DNA of 64,000 nt from Nocardia huaxiensis. GTDB taxonomy: Bacteria; Actinomycetota; Actinomycetes; Mycobacteriales; Mycobacteriaceae. The notes under the pieces were generated by a model, which saw nothing but the letters and a program-made list of their open reading frames with translations, ran no database searches and was not told where the DNA came from. Below, one piece after another: positions 1 through 10,408 of this stretch (position 1 is the first letter of the stretch; the number at the start of each line of letters is the position of its first letter). Made by a program: the position numbers and the translations under genes. The stretch covers positions 6,882,001 to 6,946,000 of the forward strand of contig NZ_CP059399.1 in NCBI RefSeq assembly GCF_013744875.1, given 5' to 3'.

Positions 1-1
1 C

Positions 2-1441
2 CGCCTCACCAATGAAGACCTCGCGCCCCTGAAACAGCAGACCTGGGGCACCTACAACATTTTCGCGTTCTGGATGTCGGACGTGCACAGCGTCGGCGGA
101 TACGTGACCGCCGGCAGCCTGTTCGCCCTCGGATTGCACAGCTGGCAGGTGCTGGTGGCGCTGGTTGTCGGCATCACCATCGTGTACGGGCTGTGCAACC
201 TGGTCGCCAAGCCCAGCCAGGTGACCGGAGTGCCCTATCCGGTCATGTGCCGCAGCTCGTTCGGCGTGCTGGGCGCGAATATTCCCGCCATCATTCGCGG
301 GCTGATCGCTGTGGCCTGGTACGGCATTCAGACCTTCCTCGCCTCGGCGGCCCTGGATGTCGTGCTGATCAAGCTGTTCCCGGGTCTGGCCCCGTACGCG
401 GTGGTCGGCGATCACGGGTTCCTCGGACTGTCGGCACTGGGGTGGGCGTCGTTCCTGCTGCTGTGGGTGTTGCAGGCGTGCGTGTTCTGGCGCGGCATGG
501 AATCGATTCGCAAGTTCATCGACTTCTGCGGGCCCGCCGTCTACGTGGTCATGTTCGTGCTGTGCGGCTACCTGATCTGGAAGTCCGGCTGGGACGGCAT
601 CGATCTGAGCATGGGTCAGACGGTGACCAAGAGCGGCTGGGCGGCGGTGCCGGTCATGCTGGGCGCCATCGCGCTGGTGGTCTCGTACTTCTCCGGGCCG
701 ATGCTGAACTTCGGTGACTTCTCCCGCTACGGGCGCAGCTTCGCGGCGGTGAAGAAGGGCAATCTGCTCGGGCTGCCGGTCAACTTCCTGGTGTTCTCGT
801 TGCTGGTCGTGGTGACGGCGTCGCTGACCATTCCCGTGTACGGCGAACTCATCACCGATCCGGTCGCGACGGTGGCGCGCATCGACAACACCTTCGCCAT
901 CGTGCTGGGGGCGCTGACCTTCACCATCGCCACCATCGGCATCAATATCGTCGCCAACTTCATCTCCCCGGCCTTCGACTTCTCGAATGTGAACCCGCAG
1001 AAGATCAGCTGGCGCATGGGCGGCATGATCGCGGCCGTCGGGTCCGTGGCCATCACGCCGTGGAACCTCTACAACAATCCCGATGTCATCCACTACACGC
1101 TCGAAACGCTGGGTGCGTTCATCGGGCCGCTGTTCGGTGTGCTGATCGCCGACTACTACCTGGTGCGCAAGCAGAAGGTGGTGGTGGACGATCTGTTCAG
1201 CATGTCCGAGCGCGGAATCTACTGGTACCGCAAGGGTTACAACCCGGCCGCCGTCGCCGCCACGGTGATCGGCGCGGGCGCGGCGGTGTTCCCGGTCCTG
1301 ACGTCGGGCAGCATCACCGGCATGTACACGGCCGCGCAGTACAGCTGGTTCATCGGTTGTGCGCTCGGCTTGATTCTCTACTTCCTGTTCGCTACCCGCG
1401 GACCGCTGCGCATTCCGGCGTCCGTCCTCGAAAATCGGTGA
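2..1441 (+). CDS. NCS1-family nucleobase/allantoin permease (5' partial)
   Basis: Integral membrane transporter of the nucleobase:cation symporter-1 family, probably importing allantoin or a related hydantoin for the enzymes encoded downstream. The reading frame is open from base 2, and the first visible residues, RLTNEDLAP, are the signature just before the first membrane helix in this family. An internal ATG at 74 is therefore not the start; only a short N-terminus is missing. About 479 codons are visible, with roughly 12 hydrophobic segments and a conserved NPxKISW-like stretch in the middle. The stop lies 5 bases before the racemase start, so it is the first visible gene of the allantoin operon. 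Substrate is inferred from context; uracil or hydantoin transport cannot be excluded. Confidence 0.85.
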   Translation, partial: RLTNEDLAPLKQQTWGTYNIFAFWMSDVHSVGGYVTAGSLFALGLHSWQVLVALVVGITIVYGLCNLVAKPSQVTGVPYPVMCRSSFGVLGANIPAIIRGLIAVAWYGIQTFLASAALDVVLIKLFPGLAPYAVVGDHGFLGLSALGWASFLLLWVLQACVFWRGMESIRKFIDFCGPAVYVVMFVLCGYLIWKSGWDGIDLSMGQTVTKSGWAAVPVMLGAIALVVSYFSGPMLNFGDFSRYGRSFAAVKKGNLLGLPVNFLVFSLLVVVTASLTIPVYGELITDPVATVARIDNTFAIVLGALTFTIATIGINIVANFISPAFDFSNVNPQKISWRMGGMIAAVGSVAITPWNLYNNPDVIHYTLETLGAFIGPLFGVLIADYYLVRKQKVVVDDLFSMSERGIYWYRKGYNPAAVAATVIGAGAAVFPVLTSGSITGMYTAAQYSWFIGCALGLILYFLFATRGPLRIPASVLENR

Positions 1442-1446
1442 GGTCC

Positions 1447-2193
1447 ATGAGAATTCGCGTCATCAATCCGAATGCCTCGGCGTCCATGACGGCCATCGCC
1501 GAGGAATGCGCCCGCGCTGTCGCCGCGCCGGGCACCATCATCGAGGGCGCCACCAATACGATGGGGCCGCTGTCCATCGAAAGCCATTACGACGAAGCGC
1601 TTTCCGTGCCCGGACTGCTCGCGGAGATCGCGCGCGGGGAGGCCGAGGGCGTGGACGGCTATGTGATCGCGTGCTTCGGCGATCCGGGACTGGATGCGGC
1701 GCGGGAGCTGGCGCGCGGCCCGGTGATCGGCATCGCGGAGGCGGCCATGCAGGCGGCCAGTCATCTGGGGCGCGGGTTCAGCGTGGTGACCACGCTGTCG
1801 CGCACCATCGGGCGCGCGGCCGAACTGGCGGAACGCTACGGCATGGACCGGTTCTGCTTCGGACTGCACGCGTGTGAGATCCCGGTGCTGGAACTGGAGG
1901 ATCCCAAGGCGCGCACCGTGATCGCGGACGCCTGCCGGGAAGCGGTGCACGCGGACAACTCCGATGCCATCGTGCTCGGCTGCGCGGGCATGGCGGACCT
2001 GTGCGAATACCTGACCCGGGAGGTCGGGGTGCCGGTGATCGACGGCGTCACCGCCGCCACGCTGACGGTGCAGTCGCTGGTCACCATGGGGCTCCGCAAA
2101 TCCGGGCGCGGTGAGTACGCGCGCCCGCTGCCCAAGCAGTACACCGGCATCCTGTCCGGATTCACCCTCGACGATCAGGAGGTTCGTTCGTGA
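1447..2193 (+). CDS. Asp/Glu/hydantoin racemase family protein, probable allantoin racemase
   Basis: A 248-residue enzyme of the aspartate/glutamate/hydantoin racemase superfamily. It opens with the family's VINPNAS motif. The two catalytic cysteines expected for cofactor-independent racemisation are visible: Cys76 in ACFGDPG and Cys179 in GCAGM. In this operon the likely substrate is allantoin, whose two enantiomers must interconvert because allantoinases act on one of them. It starts 5 bases after the permease stop, and its stop codon overlaps the GTG of the next gene (GTGA), which suggests translational coupling. Family assignment is firm; the substrate is inferred from neighbours, and a general hydantoin racemase is the alternative. 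Confidence 0.85.
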   Translation: MRIRVINPNASASMTAIAEECARAVAAPGTIIEGATNTMGPLSIESHYDEALSVPGLLAEIARGEAEGVDGYVIACFGDPGLDAARELARGPVIGIAEAAMQAASHLGRGFSVVTTLSRTIGRAAELAERYGMDRFCFGLHACEIPVLELEDPKARTVIADACREAVHADNSDAIVLGCAGMADLCEYLTREVGVPVIDGVTAATLTVQSLVTMGLRKSGRGEYARPLPKQYTGILSGFTLDDQEVRS

Positions 2194-3416
2194 CGCTACC
2201 GCCGCAGGTGCTGGCCGGTATCGAAACACGGTTGCAGGCAGTCGATTCCGAGCTCGCCCGGCATTACCCGGGCGATCGGGCGGGGCAGCCGATCCACACC
2301 GCGTACGTGTGCGCGGCCGATGCCACGGCCGAGCTGCCGAGCGTATGGGGCGCGGCGGCCGTCGAATTGGCCGAGCAGCAGCAGGATCTGCTGACCGAGC
2401 TGGCCGGTGACGGGGTGTTCGAACGGGTGCTGGAAACGCTGCGGCAGCGGCCGATTCAGGATCTGCGACTGGACTTCGAGGACGGGTACGGGACCCGGGG
2501 TGACGAGGTCGAGGACCGCGATGCCCGGCAGGCCGGTGCGGTGCTGGCCGCGCTGCCCGGTGCGGTGATCTCACGCGGCATCCGCATGAAGGGGCTGACC
2601 ACCGTCGAATGGTCGCGTGCCGTACGGACTCTGGAGCAGGTGCTCGAGGGCGCGGGCGGCGTGCCCGCCGGATTCGTGTTCACGATTCCGAAGATCCGGC
2701 ACGCCGATCAGGTCGACACCGCTGTGCTGCTGTGTGACGCACTGGAATCCGCGCACGGGCTGCCTTCCGGTGCGCTGAAGTTCGAGTTGCAGATCGAGAG
2801 CCCGCAGGCCGTGATCGCCGCCGACGGCACCGCCACGGTGGCCACCGCCATCCATCGCGCCGCCGGACGCTGCACCGGATTGCATTACGGCACTTACGAT
2901 TACAGCGCCGCCTGCGGCATCTCCCCGCAGTTCCAGGCGCTGGACCATCCGGTGGCCGATCACGCCAAGGCGGTCATGCAGGCCGCCGCCGCGCAGACCG
3001 GCGTGTGGGTGTGCGACGGCTCCACCCAGGTGCTGCCCCTCGGCACCGAAGCCGAGGTGCGCGCGGCGGTCGCCCGCCACTTCCGCCTGGTCTCCCGCTC
3101 CCTCGAGCGCGGCTACTACCAGGGCTGGGATATGGGCGCGGGCCACCTGGTCACCCGCTGGGCCGCCACCTTCGCCTTCTACCGCACTGCGCTGGGCGTC
3201 GCGGCCCCGCGCATCGGCCGCTACCTCGACCGTCAGGGCGGCGCGGTGGTCGACGAACCCGCCACCGCCCAGGCTCTGGCCACCGTCATCCTGCGCGGAC
3301 TGTCCTGCGGCGCTTTCGAACCCGAGGCGGTGACCGCCCTGGTCCCGGCCGCAACGGTCGAGGTCCTCGAGGCCCTGCGCGACCGCCGCTGGGTCAACCC
3401 CGCCGGATCGCCCTGA
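2190..3416 (+). CDS. DUF6986-type HpcH/HpaI aldolase-like protein
   Basis: A 408-residue protein resembling the citrate lyase beta/HpcH-HpaI aldolase barrels. The acidic motif LDFEDGYG at residues 94-101 and a later ELQIES stretch near residue 205 carry Asp/Glu residues placed like metal and substrate ligands in that fold. Related genes occur in actinobacterial purine-catabolism clusters, but I know of no established reaction. Its position between racemase and allantoicase suggests a role with a C2/C4 acid arising from ureidoglycolate or glyoxylate; that is inference only. The GTG start overlaps the previous stop, and the gap to allantoicase is 48 bases. Confidence 0.65.
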   Translation: MTLPPQVLAGIETRLQAVDSELARHYPGDRAGQPIHTAYVCAADATAELPSVWGAAAVELAEQQQDLLTELAGDGVFERVLETLRQRPIQDLRLDFEDGYGTRGDEVEDRDARQAGAVLAALPGAVISRGIRMKGLTTVEWSRAVRTLEQVLEGAGGVPAGFVFTIPKIRHADQVDTAVLLCDALESAHGLPSGALKFELQIESPQAVIAADGTATVATAIHRAAGRCTGLHYGTYDYSAACGISPQFQALDHPVADHAKAVMQAAAAQTGVWVCDGSTQVLPLGTEAEVRAAVARHFRLVSRSLERGYYQGWDMGAGHLVTRWAATFAFYRTALGVAAPRIGRYLDRQGGAVVDEPATAQALATVILRGLSCGAFEPEAVTALVPAATVEVLEALRDRRWVNPAGSP

Positions 3417-3464
3417 CCCCGAACCACTTTCCCGTTTCTGTTTCGCTAGAACCAAAGGAGTTCC

Positions 3465-4502
3465 ATGACTGCCGAGTCGACTGATTTCACCCTGTTGCCG
3501 GACCTGGCCGTGCGATCCCTCGGCGGTGCGGTCGTGTGGGCGAACGACGAATCCTTCGCGGAGAAGGAGAATCTCATTCGGCCGGAGGAGTCGGAGTATT
3601 CGCCGGCGACGTTCGGGCACAAGGGTCAGGTGTACGACGGGTGGGAGACGCGGCGGCGGCGCGGGGAGGTCGGGGCGTTCCCGGCCGACGAGGACTGTGA
3701 CACCGCGATCGTGCGGCTCGGCGTGCCCGGGGTGATCAAGGGCGTCGTGGTGGACACCGCCTGGTTCAAGGGCAACTATCCGCCGGAGGTTTCGGTGGAA
3801 GCCATTGCGGTGGAGGGGTATCCGTCGGCGGAGGAGCTGGCGAACCTCGATGGGTGGACCACCATTGTCGAGCGCGCCAAGGTCGAGGGTGACTCCAAGA
3901 ATCCGTTCGCGGTGGACTCGGCCCAGCGGTGGACGCACGTGCGGCTGCGCATGTTCCCGGATGGCGGCGTCGCCCGGCTGCGGGTGCACGGCATCGCGAA
4001 ACCCGAACTGCGATGGCTGGATTCGGGTCCGTTCGATCTGGCGGCACTGGAGAACGGCGGGCTGGTGGCCGACTGCTCCAACCGCTTCTACTCGCACCCG
4101 CAGAATGTGCTCATGCCCGGCCGGGCCCGGGTGATGGGCGACGGCTGGGAGACCGCGCGCGGCCGCAACAAGGCCACCAATGACTGGGTGCTGGTGCAGC
4201 TGGCCGAGGAGGGCGTGCTCACCATGGCCGAGATCGACACCTCGTACTTCCTGTTCAACAGCCCGGGTGCGGCCTCGCTCACCGGAATTCGCGCCGACGG
4301 CAGCGAGGTGGAATTGCTGGCGCGCACCGTGCTCCAGCCCGATACCCGCCACCGCTTCGCCATCGAGTCGGACGCGGCCGTGGTGCGGGTGCGCCTGGAT
4401 GCCTTCCCCGATGGCGGCCTGGCCCGCCTTCGCCTGTTCGGCAGCCTCACCGAGGACGCGCGCGCCCGGCTGCGCGCGGAGCAGAAAGGTGAACTCGCAT
4501 GA
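3465..4502 (+). CDS. alc: Allantoicase
   Basis: Hydrolyses allantoate to ureidoglycolate and urea in cytosolic purine breakdown. The 345-residue protein is built from two repeated allantoicase domains (about residues 20-165 and 195-335). The first carries the hallmark GQVYDGWETRRRR, and the second a degenerate copy, GDGWETARGR. Paired FPDGG-x-ARLR motifs recur in both halves. Length matches the family. An AAAGGAG Shine-Dalgarno sits just upstream of the ATG, the clearest ribosome site in the operon. The stop overlaps the next ATG (ATGA), so puuE is translationally coupled. Confidence is high from the duplicated motifs and the allantoinase neighbour. Confidence 0.95.
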   Translation: MTAESTDFTLLPDLAVRSLGGAVVWANDESFAEKENLIRPEESEYSPATFGHKGQVYDGWETRRRRGEVGAFPADEDCDTAIVRLGVPGVIKGVVVDTAWFKGNYPPEVSVEAIAVEGYPSAEELANLDGWTTIVERAKVEGDSKNPFAVDSAQRWTHVRLRMFPDGGVARLRVHGIAKPELRWLDSGPFDLAALENGGLVADCSNRFYSHPQNVLMPGRARVMGDGWETARGRNKATNDWVLVQLAEEGVLTMAEIDTSYFLFNSPGAASLTGIRADGSEVELLARTVLQPDTRHRFAIESDAAVVRVRLDAFPDGGLARLRLFGSLTEDARARLRAEQKGELA

Positions 4503-5416
4503 GCGATTTCGACCTCACCTATCCCCGGGACATGGTCGGCTACGGCCCCAACCCGCCGCATCCGCAGTGGCCCGGTGACGCCAATATCGCCGTCAACTTC
4601 GTCCTCAACTACGAGGAGGGCGGCGAGAACAATGTCCTCGACGGCGACCCGGGTTCGGAGACCTTCCTGTCGGATATCGTTCCGGCGGCGTCGTTCCCGG
4701 CCCGGCACATGTCGATGGAAACCATCTACGAGTACGGCTCCCGCGCCGGACTGTGGCGGGTGCTGCGCCTGTTCGAACAGCGCGACATCCCGCTCACCAT
4801 CTTCGGTGTCGCCCGTGCGCTGGAACGCAATCCGGAAGCGGTCGCGGCCTTCAAGCGCCTCGGCCACGAGATCGCCTGCCACGGCCTGCGCTGGATCTCC
4901 TACCAGGACACCGATCCCGCCACCGAGCGCGCGCACATGGCGGAGGCGGTCGCGATCATCACCCGTCTCTTCGGCGAACCCCCGAAAGGCTGGTACACCG
5001 GCCGCGATTCGCCGCAGACCCGCGAATTGGTGGTCGAGCACGGCGGTTTCGTCTATGACGCCGACTCCTACGCCGACGACCTCCCCTACTGGGTGAAGGT
5101 CGGCGACAAGGATCAGCTGGTCGTCCCGTACACCCTCGAAACCAATGACATGCGCTTCTCCTCCCCCGCCGGCTTCGCCAACGGCGAGGAGTTCTTCAGC
5201 TACCTGAAGGACGCCTTCGACATCCTCTACGCCGAAGGCGAAGCGGGCGCGCCGAAGATGCTGTCGGTCGGCCTGCACTGCCGCATCGTCGGAAAACCGG
5301 CCCGCGCAAAGTCTCTGGAGCGCTTCCTGGACTACGTGCAGTCCCACGACAAGGTCTGGCTGACCCGCCGCATCGACATCGCCGAACACTGGCGCAAGGT
5401 GCACCCAGCCCGGTGA
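4499..5416 (+). CDS. puuE: Allantoinase, PuuE polysaccharide-deacetylase type
   Basis: A 305-residue NodB-fold protein of the PuuE family, which hydrolyses allantoin to allantoate without the binuclear metal centre of classical allantoinases. It opens with YPRDMVGYGPNPPHPQWP, typical of PuuE, followed by INFVLNYEEG-like sequence (here VNFVLNYEEGGENNVLDGD) and the GWYTGRDSPQTR loop. Its ATG overlaps the allantoicase stop. Together with alc it gives allantoin to ureidoglycolate. No ureidoglycolate lyase is visible, so the pathway must finish elsewhere or through the DUF6986 protein. The gene ends at a strong terminator hairpin. Confidence 0.93.
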   Translation: MSDFDLTYPRDMVGYGPNPPHPQWPGDANIAVNFVLNYEEGGENNVLDGDPGSETFLSDIVPAASFPARHMSMETIYEYGSRAGLWRVLRLFEQRDIPLTIFGVARALERNPEAVAAFKRLGHEIACHGLRWISYQDTDPATERAHMAEAVAIITRLFGEPPKGWYTGRDSPQTRELVVEHGGFVYDADSYADDLPYWVKVGDKDQLVVPYTLETNDMRFSSPAGFANGEEFFSYLKDAFDILYAEGEAGAPKMLSVGLHCRIVGKPARAKSLERFLDYVQSHDKVWLTRRIDIAEHWRKVHPAR

Positions 5417-5417
5417 G

Positions 5418-5461
5418 AACGGCAGCGGCCCGGAACCGAATGGTTCCGGGCCGCTGCCGTT
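5418..5461. terminator. Bidirectional terminator hairpin
   Basis: A perfect 20-bp inverted repeat (5418-5437 and 5442-5461) with a 4-base GAAT loop lies between the convergent ends of puuE and the membrane protein at 5476. It starts one base after the puuE stop. No clear U-tract follows, as is common in actinobacteria. Confidence 0.85.
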
Positions 5462-5475
5462 GTCGGGGACCGACG

Positions 5476-6755
<1,280 letters not shown>

Positions 6756-6911
6756 TCAGAGCCTAACGGGTCGCGAAATCGGGAAACGCCTGCCCGGGGG
6801 CGGTGAGTGTGCCGCGCCACACCGCGCGGTGGCGCGCCGATTCACCGGGGTGGCCGCCACTGTTAAGTTCCCGGTCAACTGACTGTCGAATCGCGGAGGT
6901 AGTCATCGCTG

Positions 6912-8480
6912 GTGAGAATTCGCCGTAAGACCCGCAGCGCACTCGTCGCCGTCGCCGTGTGCGCGTCCGTTGTCACCGCCGGTTGCTCGTCCTCCGACCA
7001 GGGAGCCGACTTCACCGCGACCAAGGACCAGCCACTGGTCATCGCGCTGGATGACCTGCTGGCGAAGACGGGTGGCAGCGCGGCGGTCGGCCTCGCGGAC
7101 CCGCAACACGGGACGATCAGCCGCCGCACCGACGGCGCGCTCGTCTACACCCCGGCGGCCGGGTACACCGGGACGGACAGCATCACCGTCACCACCACCG
7201 ACGCGGTGCGGCTGTACACCACCGACATCAAGCCGCTCGGCGAGTTCGGCGGCGTCACCGTGCAGGGCAGCGCCTACGGGTCCTCGTTCGTGCCGGTGCC
7301 GGGGTCCAAGGACGAGTTCTACGGGCTCACCGATCGCGGGCCGAATGTGGACGGCAAGGTCAAGAACGAAAAGGTCGCTCCCGTCTCGGATTTCACGCCG
7401 CAGATCGGCAAGTTCAAGCTGGCCGGAAACAAGGCCGTGCTCGAATCGACCATCCTGCTGAAGAATCCGGCGGGACAGCCGTTCAACGGGCTGGTGGACA
7501 CCTCGGCGGTAACCGGAGAGACCATGAAGGATCTCAACGGGAACGTGCTCGCGCCCACCGACCACGGCATCGACAGTGAAGGTCTGGTGGCGCTGGCCGA
7601 CGGCACCTTCTGGGTCTCCGACGAATACGGCCCGTTCCTGGTGCATTTCGACGCCAACGGCACCGAGCTGGAGCGGCTGACACCCGGTCGCGGACTGCCG
7701 AAGGAACTCGGACTGCGCACACCCAACCAGGGCATGGAGGGCCTCACCGTGACGCCCGACGGCAGCACGCTGGTGGGCATCGTCCAAAGCGGGCTCAAGA
7801 CAGCGGGATTGGAGTCGGCGCGCGAGGTGCCGATGACCCGCATCGTGACCGTGGACCTGAAAACCAAGGCGGTCAAGGAATTCGCGTATCCGCTGGAGAA
7901 TCCGAAGGACAAGCTCGGCGCTTCGGAGATCACGGCATTGAGCAACACCACCTTCCTGATCGACGAGCGAGACGGCAACACAGCGCCGAAGGCGAACAAG
8001 AAGCTGTGGACGGTGGACATCACCGGCGCGACCGATATCGGCCCACAGTCGAGTGTCGCTGGAGCTCAATATGATCCGGCACAGGGCCTGCTCATCGGCG
8101 GCAAGCCCGTCGAGACCTACGTCGGCGCGGTGCCCACCGCCGACGGCATCACCGCCCTGCAGAGGGCCGGAATCACCCCGGTCGCCAAGAAGCTCGGCCT
8201 GGACCTCGGCGGACTCGTCGACTCCCTGAACGCGGACGGCAAATTCTTCGCCCACGACAAGATCGAAGGCGTGGCCACCACCGACGGCGGCAAGACCCTG
8301 TACATCGCCAATGACAGCGACTTCGGCCTGGCCGCCGTCAAGGGCGATCAGCCCCCGTTCGGCCTCGAACCGAAGACCATGCCCAATGGCGTGCAGGACT
8401 CCGGCGAAATCCTGATGGTCGACACCACCAAGCTGCCCGCCGAAACGGAAACCAGGACGATCACCGTCGACGTGCGCTAG
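6912..8480 (+). CDS. Secreted esterase-like phytase-family lipoprotein
   Basis: A 522-residue exported lipoprotein. A basic, hydrophobic signal ends in VVTAGC, giving lipidation at Cys25. Residues about 35-97 resemble a cadherin/Ig-like repeat, with the pattern G-x-L-x-YTPAAGYTGTD-x-ITVT. The rest matches the esterase-like activity of phytase family, with TDRGPNVDG, GIDSEGLVAL and FWVSDEYGPF motifs typical of a calcium-binding beta-propeller. It may hydrolyse phosphate esters or other esters at the cell surface; the substrate is unknown. A GGAGG lies 12 bases before the GTG start. It is transcribed divergently from dapB and ends 42 bases from the convergent alcohol dehydrogenase. Confidence 0.8.
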   Translation: MRIRRKTRSALVAVAVCASVVTAGCSSSDQGADFTATKDQPLVIALDDLLAKTGGSAAVGLADPQHGTISRRTDGALVYTPAAGYTGTDSITVTTTDAVRLYTTDIKPLGEFGGVTVQGSAYGSSFVPVPGSKDEFYGLTDRGPNVDGKVKNEKVAPVSDFTPQIGKFKLAGNKAVLESTILLKNPAGQPFNGLVDTSAVTGETMKDLNGNVLAPTDHGIDSEGLVALADGTFWVSDEYGPFLVHFDANGTELERLTPGRGLPKELGLRTPNQGMEGLTVTPDGSTLVGIVQSGLKTAGLESAREVPMTRIVTVDLKTKAVKEFAYPLENPKDKLGASEITALSNTTFLIDERDGNTAPKANKKLWTVDITGATDIGPQSSVAGAQYDPAQGLLIGGKPVETYVGAVPTADGITALQRAGITPVAKKLGLDLGGLVDSLNADGKFFAHDKIEGVATTDGGKTLYIANDSDFGLAAVKGDQPPFGLEPKTMPNGVQDSGEILMVDTTKLPAETETRTITVDVR

Positions 8481-8522
8481 CCCACGGAATTCCGTCGGGT
8501 CGAGGCCGGGTTGCCGGGCGAG

Positions 8523-9656
8523 TCAGTCGAAGACGATCACCTGGCGCAGGGCGTGACCGGCTGCCAGTTCGTCCATGGCGGAGTTGATGTCCTCCAGGCG
8601 GATTCGCGAGGAGACCAGGCGCTCCACGGGCAGCCTGCCCTCGCGCCACATGCGGACGTACTCGGGGATGTCGCGGGCGGGGACGGCCGAGCCGAGGTAG
8701 CTGCCGACGATGGAACGGCCCTGCGCCACCAGGCCGAGCGGGGAGATCGAGGCCAGGGCATCGGGGGCGGGCAGGCCGACGGTGACCGTGGTGCCGCCGG
8801 GAGCCGTTGCGGCGACGGCGGTTTCGAAGGCGCGAATATTGCCCGCGGCCTCGATGACCGCCTCGGCCTGGATGTTCTGTTCGGCGATTTCGGCCGGGGT
8901 GTACGCCTCGGTGGCCCCGAGTTCCAGGGCGGTCTTCAGTTTGTCCGGGACGGTGTCCACGGCGATCACATCGCGGCCCGTGCCTTCGCGCAGCGCGGCC
9001 GCCACCAGCACCGCCGCCATGCCGACGCCGCCGAGCCCGACCACCATGATGCGATCGGCCGGGGCGGGTTTCGCCGAATTCAGCAGTGCGCCACCGCCGG
9101 TCAGCACCGCACAGCCGAGGACGGCGGCCACGTCCGGGGGCACGTCGTCGTCGACCGGCACCACCGAGCGGCGGTCCACGATGGCGTGCGTGGCGAAGGC
9201 GGAGACGCCGAGGTGGTGGTGCACCGGTTCGCCGTCGCGCAGCAGCCGCCGTCCGCCGCTGAGCAGTTCGCCCGCATTGTTGGCGAGACTGCCTGCCAGA
9301 CAAGGGGTCCGGCCCTCGGTGGCGCAGCCGGAGCATTCGCCGCAGCGCGGCAGGAAGGTCATGACCACGCGCTGGCCCACCGCGATGTCGCTGTCGCCCG
9401 CGATATCCGGGTCCTGCGCGCCGACCGCCTCCACGATCCCGGCGGCCTCGTGGCCGAGCAGCATGGGCACCGGGCGCACGCGGTTCCCGTCCACCACGGA
9501 CAGATCCGAGTGGCACAGGCCCGCCGCCTCGATCCGCACCAACAGTTCACCGGGGCCGGGCTCACCCAGGTCGAGTTCGCTCACGGTGAGCGGCTTCGAC
9601 TGCGCGAACGGCGTCTCGGCCCCGATTCGTTCCAGGACAGCACCACGAATCCTCAT
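8523..9656 (-). CDS. Zinc-dependent alcohol dehydrogenase (MDR family)
   Basis: A 377-residue medium-chain dehydrogenase. Catalytic zinc ligands are visible as Cys48 (GLCHSD) and His69-Glu70 (GHEAAG). The structural zinc loop has Cys105, 108, 111 and 119 (CGECSGCATEGRTPC). The Rossmann motif GLGGVG is near residue 200. Sequence and length resemble the NAD-dependent class III-like and mycothiol-dependent dehydrogenases of actinobacteria, but the substrate cannot be named. I chose the ATG at 9656 because it begins the conserved RGAVLER strand; upstream in-frame codons look non-coding. It is divergent from the methyltransferase. Confidence 0.88.
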   Translation of the reverse strand: MRIRGAVLERIGAETPFAQSKPLTVSELDLGEPGPGELLVRIEAAGLCHSDLSVVDGNRVRPVPMLLGHEAAGIVEAVGAQDPDIAGDSDIAVGQRVVMTFLPRCGECSGCATEGRTPCLAGSLANNAGELLSGGRRLLRDGEPVHHHLGVSAFATHAIVDRRSVVPVDDDVPPDVAAVLGCAVLTGGGALLNSAKPAPADRIMVVGLGGVGMAAVLVAAALREGTGRDVIAVDTVPDKLKTALELGATEAYTPAEIAEQNIQAEAVIEAAGNIRAFETAVAATAPGGTTVTVGLPAPDALASISPLGLVAQGRSIVGSYLGSAVPARDIPEYVRMWREGRLPVERLVSSRIRLEDINSAMDELAAGHALRQVIVFD

Positions 9657-9751
9657 GCGCCCGACGGTACTCCACCGGGGCGGGAACAGCGGCGCGAGGA
9701 ACCTTCCCAGACAGCTTGATTTCTGCTTCGATGAGGGCGGAAGGGAGCCCC

Positions 9752-10408
9752 ATGAGCAGTTCAACCCTGGCCATCGGCAATCGTGGCCTCAACACCGTGA
9801 TCACCCGGTTCTTCGGCACCGTCGCCCGCGCCTACGACGCCGCGCCGCTGCAGCATTTCGTCTACCGTCCCCCGCAGGACGAGATGGTGGCCGAACTGCG
9901 CGCCGCCGGATCCCGCCGGATCGCCGATATCGGCTGCGGGACAGGCATTCTCACCACCCGGATTCAACGCGAACTGCGGCCCGAGGCGGTGTACGGCATC
10001 GACGCCTCCACCGGCATGCTCGCCCAGGCGCGCGCCCGGTCGACCGAGGTCACCTGGCTGAAGTCGGCCGCCGAGCACCTGCCCCTCGACGACGGCGCAC
10101 TGGACGCGGTGGTCACCACCAGCGCCTTCCACTTCTTCGATCATCCGGTGGCGCTGCGCGAATTCCATCGCGTGCTGGCCCCGGGCGGGCTGGTGGCCAT
10201 CGCGACCATGCTGCCCAACAGCCCCACCTCCGGGCCGATCCAGCGCCTCACCCGCAGCACCCTCAGCCCGGCCCACGCGCCCTCGGAGAAGGAGACGCGA
10301 AAGCTGTTGGAGGACGCCGGTTTCGAGGTGGTCAAGCAGCGCAAGATCCACCGGCCCATGCCGCAGTGGCTGATCCCGGACGGCATCACCGTCGGCCGCC
10401 GCCGCTAG
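9752..10408 (+). CDS. Class I SAM-dependent methyltransferase
   Basis: A 218-residue methyltransferase of the UbiE/Methyltransf_11 kind. Motif I is IADIGCGTG near residue 55, the acidic ribose ligand is in YGIDAS, and the late motif is LAPGGLVAIATML. The substrate is unknown. The ATG at 9752 has a good upstream AAGGGAG; an earlier in-frame ATG at 9716 is less likely. Its TAG stop shares the palindrome CTAG with the stop of the convergent membrane protein, so the two genes overlap by 4 bases at their 3' ends. Confidence 0.85.
   Translation: MSSSTLAIGNRGLNTVITRFFGTVARAYDAAPLQHFVYRPPQDEMVAELRAAGSRRIADIGCGTGILTTRIQRELRPEAVYGIDASTGMLAQARARSTEVTWLKSAAEHLPLDDGALDAVVTTSAFHFFDHPVALREFHRVLAPGGLVAIATMLPNSPTSGPIQRLTRSTLSPAHAPSEKETRKLLEDAGFEVVKQRKIHRPMPQWLIPDGITVGRRR

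Noticed and set aside
8481..8499. Terminator between the phytase-like gene and alcohol dehydrogenase
   Set aside because: ACGGAATTCCGT is a palindrome with no loop, too short to form a convincing hairpin.
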